34,550 nucleotides of DNA from Peptococcaceae bacterium BRH_c23 (lineage in GTDB: Bacteria; Bacillota_B; Desulfitobacteriia; Desulfitobacteriales; Desulfitobacteriaceae). The stretch spans positions 1 through 34,550 of the forward strand of contig LADV01000002.1 in assembly GCA_000961805.1 (NCBI GenBank). The letters are read 5' to 3'. The notes under the pieces are model-generated. The model was not told the origin of the DNA and did no database searches. It worked only from the letters and a program-made list of their open reading frames with translations. A program made the translations under genes and the position numbers. This document shows positions 31,355-34,550 of the stretch, piece after piece (position 1 is the first letter of the stretch; the number at the start of each line of letters is the position of its first letter).

Positions 31355-33757
31355 TTAAGTTCGATGTTTTTTCTTAGTACGCATCAAAAGGATAGCCACG
31401 GTTACGCCTGTTAACACTAACCCGAATGCGACGGCAATCCCTTGAGCCAGACCTGTTGCAGGAAGATAAAACGTTTGCAGACCTGCAGCAGTAATATATC
31501 CTCCACCTAGTAAAAGGGAACGGATACCAGGGATAAAATCGACTTGATACATAATATGTCCAGCGAGGACAATAGGAGTTAGGCCAAAAACTAGCTTGAC
31601 ACGCAAGGAAGCCGCTTTTGTTTTAAAGGGTTTAGCGATCAGCCAAGCAAGAATTCCTCCAGCGATTCCTGAACCCCAAAATAATAGACTAAACCATACA
31701 GTCCAATGTGTGGGCCATATCCTTTGGATGAGTTCAAAGTAGTTAAGAGGAATTAATATTGCTAACATTACCCCGATAAAGAAAACATATCCCTGGTTTA
31801 CTCGGACTAAATGCCATACCTCTCGGCCTGCCAGCCTTAAATTAACTTGCACGGAACCATTCGGACAATTTCGCACACAGTTAAAACATAATTTGCAGTC
31901 TAGATTATTGTCTAAGAAGGGAAGATGTTGAGACATTGGACAACCAGGAACACTTCCCTTGCCAACATAGCACTCAAAGGTAGTGCACTTATTCAAGCAA
32001 ACTGTGGCATCCGCACGAACCTCCAACATAGAACCAATAGAAGCCGTCCCGATAAAGCCTCCCAAAGGACACAAGTGCCGACACCAAGTATGGCGTGGAA
32101 AGAGGATCGAAATAAGAATCGCAGTAACCTGGATTGAAATTAACAAAAGGGCAGTATAACTAGGATTATAACGCATCCCGGTAATTACTTCGATCCAGAA
32201 GATAAAGAGAAACAAAAAACTGACCAGAAAAAAATCATATTTAATTAAAAACTCTGGCATAGGTCGACTCTTGTGAAACCTTTTTTGCACGAAATCCATA
32301 ATCGCAGAAAACGGGCAGACAGTGCACCACAGTCTGCCTAGGAAAGGGGAAATAATAGCGAGTGCTGGCCACCATAACCCCCAAACTAAGGCGAATATTT
32401 TAGTACTTACCGCAATTTCTGGAGAAACGAGCAATAATATGATGAGTGCGCTAAACCCTACAACCGTAGCACGTCGTAACCACATAATTAGCATTCCACT
32501 TTTAAGCAGTTTCTCAAGTTTGGGCCAAGCTAAAAGGTTGAGGGTTTTGCCGTTTTGTTTAGAGGTTGGGCCAATAAAAACCTGCTCTAACCCTATTACA
32601 TCCTGGTCCGCAATATAAAAAGCTCTCTCGATGACTTGAATTAATTCTGATACATTTCCTTGATTGTAATGATGAGAAAGTAACAGTTTGATAGCTTCTT
32701 GATTTATTGTAGGGACATTTCTCTGGTTCTTCTGGGCCAACTTCTCCAGAAACCCTTGTGCCAAGATAGGAATATCTCGTTTACGCATACGTAAGGGCGT
32801 GATTTCATAAGTATGGGCAAAGCATTCCCGAAGTTCGGGAATAATAATTCGTCCCATATCGTCAGGTTCCGTATTTAAACATCCGATGACGAAGCATTTA
32901 TTTTTCTGTAGATTGAGGGCTTGGGCCAGCTTAAGCTGGGTATGAGCAGATATCAGGTTTATTTCGCGTATAAACAGAGTTCCACCCTCAGCAATATCGA
33001 AAAGATTGGAGTCATGAAAGGCTGTGGAGTCCTCTTGACTGTCAGGCTCCGTTATTAAGTCCCTCCACTGCTGGTCAAAACGTCGTCCGTCCACAACAAC
33101 AAAAGGGGCATCTGTCCCTGATTGGCGTTGATGGACGTACCACGCCATCATCTGGCGACCGGTACCCCGTTCTCCAGTTAATAGCAAATGTCCCTTGGGG
33201 TGAGCGAGTTCTTCTAGCTTCCGTTCAACCTCTCCTGTCGTACGAGCCCCTCCCCAAAGTCCATAAAACTTGTCTTTATATTGGGTAAGCTGCAAAGTAG
33301 ACCGTAGAATGTCCTTATATTTGGCTTCAGATAAGATCAGGTTTGCTTCATTCAGGTCCTCTGTTAATCGTCCGATAAACGTTTGGTATAGTTTCGGCCA
33401 GCGCAGAAGCATGCGCGCAAAACTCTCTGCCCCCAGCGCCAAAACTTGACATTCCTCCTGGCAAAGAATTGTAATTTCCGAAGCCTTACCATTAAGCAAA
33501 GAGAATGCCCCAAAGGTATCCCCTGGGCCCAATGTTCTGACACGCCACAAACGCTGTCCTTCTTTTTTCACCATTACGTCTGTCTTTCCCTTGATCAGAA
33601 TATAAAAGGAATGTTTTTCCTGTCCCTGCGTGATAATTTCGGAGCCCAAATCATAGTTCTCCCATTGAAATTCACTCGCAAGCTCCGCTAATTCAGGTGA
33701 TGATAAATTAGAAAATAACTCTATATTTGATAGATTATAAACTTTATCGTCACGCAT
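31355..33757 (-). CDS. Fusion: cNMP-binding, degenerate sigma-54-type AAA+, NosR/NapH-like Fe-S membrane module
   Basis: An 800-residue three-part protein. Residues about 10-125 are a Crp-like cyclic-nucleotide-binding barrel (YILIKGKTDVMVKK, LGPGDTFGAFSLLNG). Residues about 175-395 match a sigma-54-activator AAA+ domain, but Walker A reads LTGERGTGRQ (Lys to Arg), Walker B GGTLFIREI (Asp to Arg), the GAFTGA loop is missing and sensor II reads GNVSEL, so ATP hydrolysis is unlikely. There is no DNA-binding helix-turn-helix. From about residue 420 come roughly eight membrane segments with NapH/NosR-type WCTVCPFSAIMDF and WCRHLCPLGGFIG, then cysteine-rich CLNKCTTFEC and the ferredoxin motif CKLCFNCVRNCPNG. 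The ATG at 33757 has GGAGG at 5 nt. A good promoter lies upstream. Confidence 0.9.
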   Translation of the reverse strand: MRDDKVYNLSNIELFSNLSSPELAELASEFQWENYDLGSEIITQGQEKHSFYILIKGKTDVMVKKEGQRLWRVRTLGPGDTFGAFSLLNGKASEITILCQEECQVLALGAESFARMLLRWPKLYQTFIGRLTEDLNEANLILSEAKYKDILRSTLQLTQYKDKFYGLWGGARTTGEVERKLEELAHPKGHLLLTGERGTGRQMMAWYVHQRQSGTDAPFVVVDGRRFDQQWRDLITEPDSQEDSTAFHDSNLFDIAEGGTLFIREINLISAHTQLKLAQALNLQKNKCFVIGCLNTEPDDMGRIIIPELRECFAHTYEITPLRMRKRDIPILAQGFLEKLAQKNQRNVPTINQEAIKLLLSHHYNQGNVSELIQVIERAFYIADQDVIGLEQVFIGPTSKQNGKTLNLLAWPKLEKLLKSGMLIMWLRRATVVGFSALIILLLVSPEIAVSTKIFALVWGLWWPALAIISPFLGRLWCTVCPFSAIMDFVQKRFHKSRPMPEFLIKYDFFLVSFLFLFIFWIEVITGMRYNPSYTALLLISIQVTAILISILFPRHTWCRHLCPLGGFIGTASIGSMLEVRADATVCLNKCTTFECYVGKGSVPGCPMSQHLPFLDNNLDCKLCFNCVRNCPNGSVQVNLRLAGREVWHLVRVNQGYVFFIGVMLAILIPLNYFELIQRIWPTHWTVWFSLLFWGSGIAGGILAWLIAKPFKTKAASLRVKLVFGLTPIVLAGHIMYQVDFIPGIRSLLLGGGYITAAGLQTFYLPATGLAQGIAVAFGLVLTGVTVAILLMRTKKKHRT

Positions 33758-33812
33758 AGCGTCCTCCATCAAGTTAAAATAGTAAAACATTGAAATACTT
33801 TCTTGTTCTAAA

Positions 33813-33841
33813 ACTATAACTTATCTGGACACTTCTGCCAA
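33813..33841 (-). promoter_or_regulatory. Sigma-A-type promoter of the redox fusion gene
   Basis: TTGGCA (33841-33836) and TATAGT (33818-33813) are separated by exactly 17 nt, 56 nt before the chosen ATG at 33757. Confidence 0.75.
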
Positions 33842-34008
33842 CACAAACTTCCTTCCATTTTTATACAGATTTTTCCTGTTTACCGCAAAGAAAACTTTCC
33901 AGCAAACTCCTTGTTCCCCATCTATGGCTGTATGCATAAGAGAAAAGGCAGTTTGGCTTCTTCCAAAAGCTAATTGGAGAAAGCGCTCACCCATGGCTAC
34001 ATTGAACT

Positions 34009-34550
34009 TTAAGACTTGAGCTTTTGATAATCCGGAGCCTTACGTCCGTCATAATAGTCGCAAGCACGGTAATATTTCAAATCTTCTAACCAAAGCTTAA
34101 AGTATTCTAAATCAATTCCACCGTGGCATGGGTAGCTAAAAGCTCGATCATTCTGGTACTGCCTGATTAGGGCATAAAGCGATACCCGCGGCGTGAAAAT
34201 CCTTATTTTGGAGCGGTAGAGAGGAATAGTATCAGAAAGTGCTTTGAAGATTAAAATTTTTTCTTTTGCTGAAAAACTTACGATATCATCTTCAGATGTT
34301 GCTGCATATACAGCACGCAGTTCTCCAGCTTCCTGTACGTCTATGCTCATTGGATAACATGCATTGACGATAGTAAAACCCAATTCTACTACAAAAGCAT
34401 AGAACTCTGAGAATGCCTTCTTGAATGCTTCATAATATTTTTCAGGGTCTTTTTCGGCTAGTTCAGAGGAAATCTTCATTTTCCCGCCTGTATTTCTGTT
34501 AATTCCCAAATTCGCTGAAGGATAGATACCATGTTCATGAAAAATGGGCA
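34009..34550 (-). CDS. C-terminal part of a radical-SAM-like protein (5' end outside window)
   Basis: The frame is open to the right edge: codons before the first possible start continue as IFHEHGIYPSANLGINRN. Thus the gene starts outside the window. The visible part has SELAEKDPEKYYEAFKKAFS, an AVYAATSEDDIVSFSAKEK region and SYPCHGGIDLEYF. The last block resembles the start of a C-terminal Cys-containing (SPASM-like) region of radical SAM proteins, but only one Cys remains before the sequence passes into LWLEDLKYYRACDYYDGRK and ends. An internal deletion of the cysteine-rich part is possible. The catalytic CxxxCxxC would lie outside the window, so the assignment is tentative. Confidence 0.5.
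   Translation of the reverse strand, partial: PIFHEHGIYPSANLGINRNTGGKMKISSELAEKDPEKYYEAFKKAFSEFYAFVVELGFTIVNACYPMSIDVQEAGELRAVYAATSEDDIVSFSAKEKILIFKALSDTIPLYRSKIRIFTPRVSLYALIRQYQNDRAFSYPCHGGIDLEYFKLWLEDLKYYRACDYYDGRKAPDYQKLKS

Noticed and set aside
33821..33994. 57-codon minus-strand frame upstream of the redox fusion gene
   Set aside because: No ribosome site and it runs through the fusion gene promoter. The product looks protein-like but matches no family I know.
1..34550. CRISPR array, insertion sequence or prophage
   Set aside because: No regular spacer-repeat pattern, transposase, integrase or phage structural gene was seen on either strand.

Overview
The window looks like chromosomal DNA of an anaerobic, endospore-forming Firmicute of the Desulfosporosinus/Desulfitobacterium (Peptococcaceae) type. 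This rests on protein flavour and gene content, not on a database search. Signs are a small acid-soluble spore protein, a rubredoxin/flavin-reductase fusion, a redox membrane protein of NosR/NapH type, an aconitase of about 640 residues, frequent TTG/GTG starts with strong GGAGG-type ribosome sites, and sigma-A-like promoters. No insertion sequence, prophage or CRISPR array was seen.

Layout. (1) 1-2432: polA on the minus strand, its 3' end cut by the window. (2) 2433-7000: an accessory, partly decayed stretch on the minus strand. It holds a truncated DUF4179 anti-sigma-like gene, a small repeat-bearing ORF, a DUF4153/DUF4173 membrane protein with an Xre/YozG-type regulator, a histidine phosphatase, a frameshifted DUF3795 gene and the remains of a HAD hydrolase. 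It ends at a tRNA-Leu(CAA) with its own promoter and terminator. (3) 7147-14864: housekeeping genes, all minus: YtoI-like DRTGG/CBS/hotdog protein, dnaE, coaD, a small DUF2007-like protein, accD and accA. (4) 14959-15279: two short coupled genes, one a spore SASP. (5) 15345-19145: an apparent operon from a clear promoter to a clear terminator: FmdB-like zinc ribbon, trmL, a 32-codon ORF, a TagO/WecA-type transferase, a GH18 protein and a UPF0173 metallo-hydrolase. (6) 19146-23468, plus strand: a long untranslated leader, aconitase, then an alaR-alaT-like regulator/aminotransferase pair closed by a strong terminator. (7) 23554-31199: flavodoxin, queG, rubredoxin/flavin reductase, CCA-adding enzyme, lipid kinase, M29 aminopeptidase, RluD-type pseudouridine synthase and mscL. 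(8) 31355-33757: an 800-residue fusion of a cyclic-nucleotide-binding domain, a degenerate sigma-54-activator AAA+ domain and a NosR/NapH-like iron-sulfur membrane module. (9) 34009 to the right edge: the C-terminal part of a radical-SAM-like gene.

Most genes serve core functions: replication (polA, dnaE), malonyl-CoA and CoA synthesis (accA, accD, coaD), tRNA maturation and modification (cca, trmL, queG), cell-wall precursors (TagO-like) and spores (SASP). The most unusual items are the three-module redox fusion at 31355-33757, the decaying island beside tRNA-Leu with two separate 18-nt tandem arrays in neighbouring reading frames, the insertion inside the HD domain of the CCA enzyme, and the long leader before aconitase. 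Several genes here are too short for ordinary gene finding (SASP, the Cys-rich 46-residue protein, the 32-codon ORF). Starts were reassigned where a ribosome site decides.
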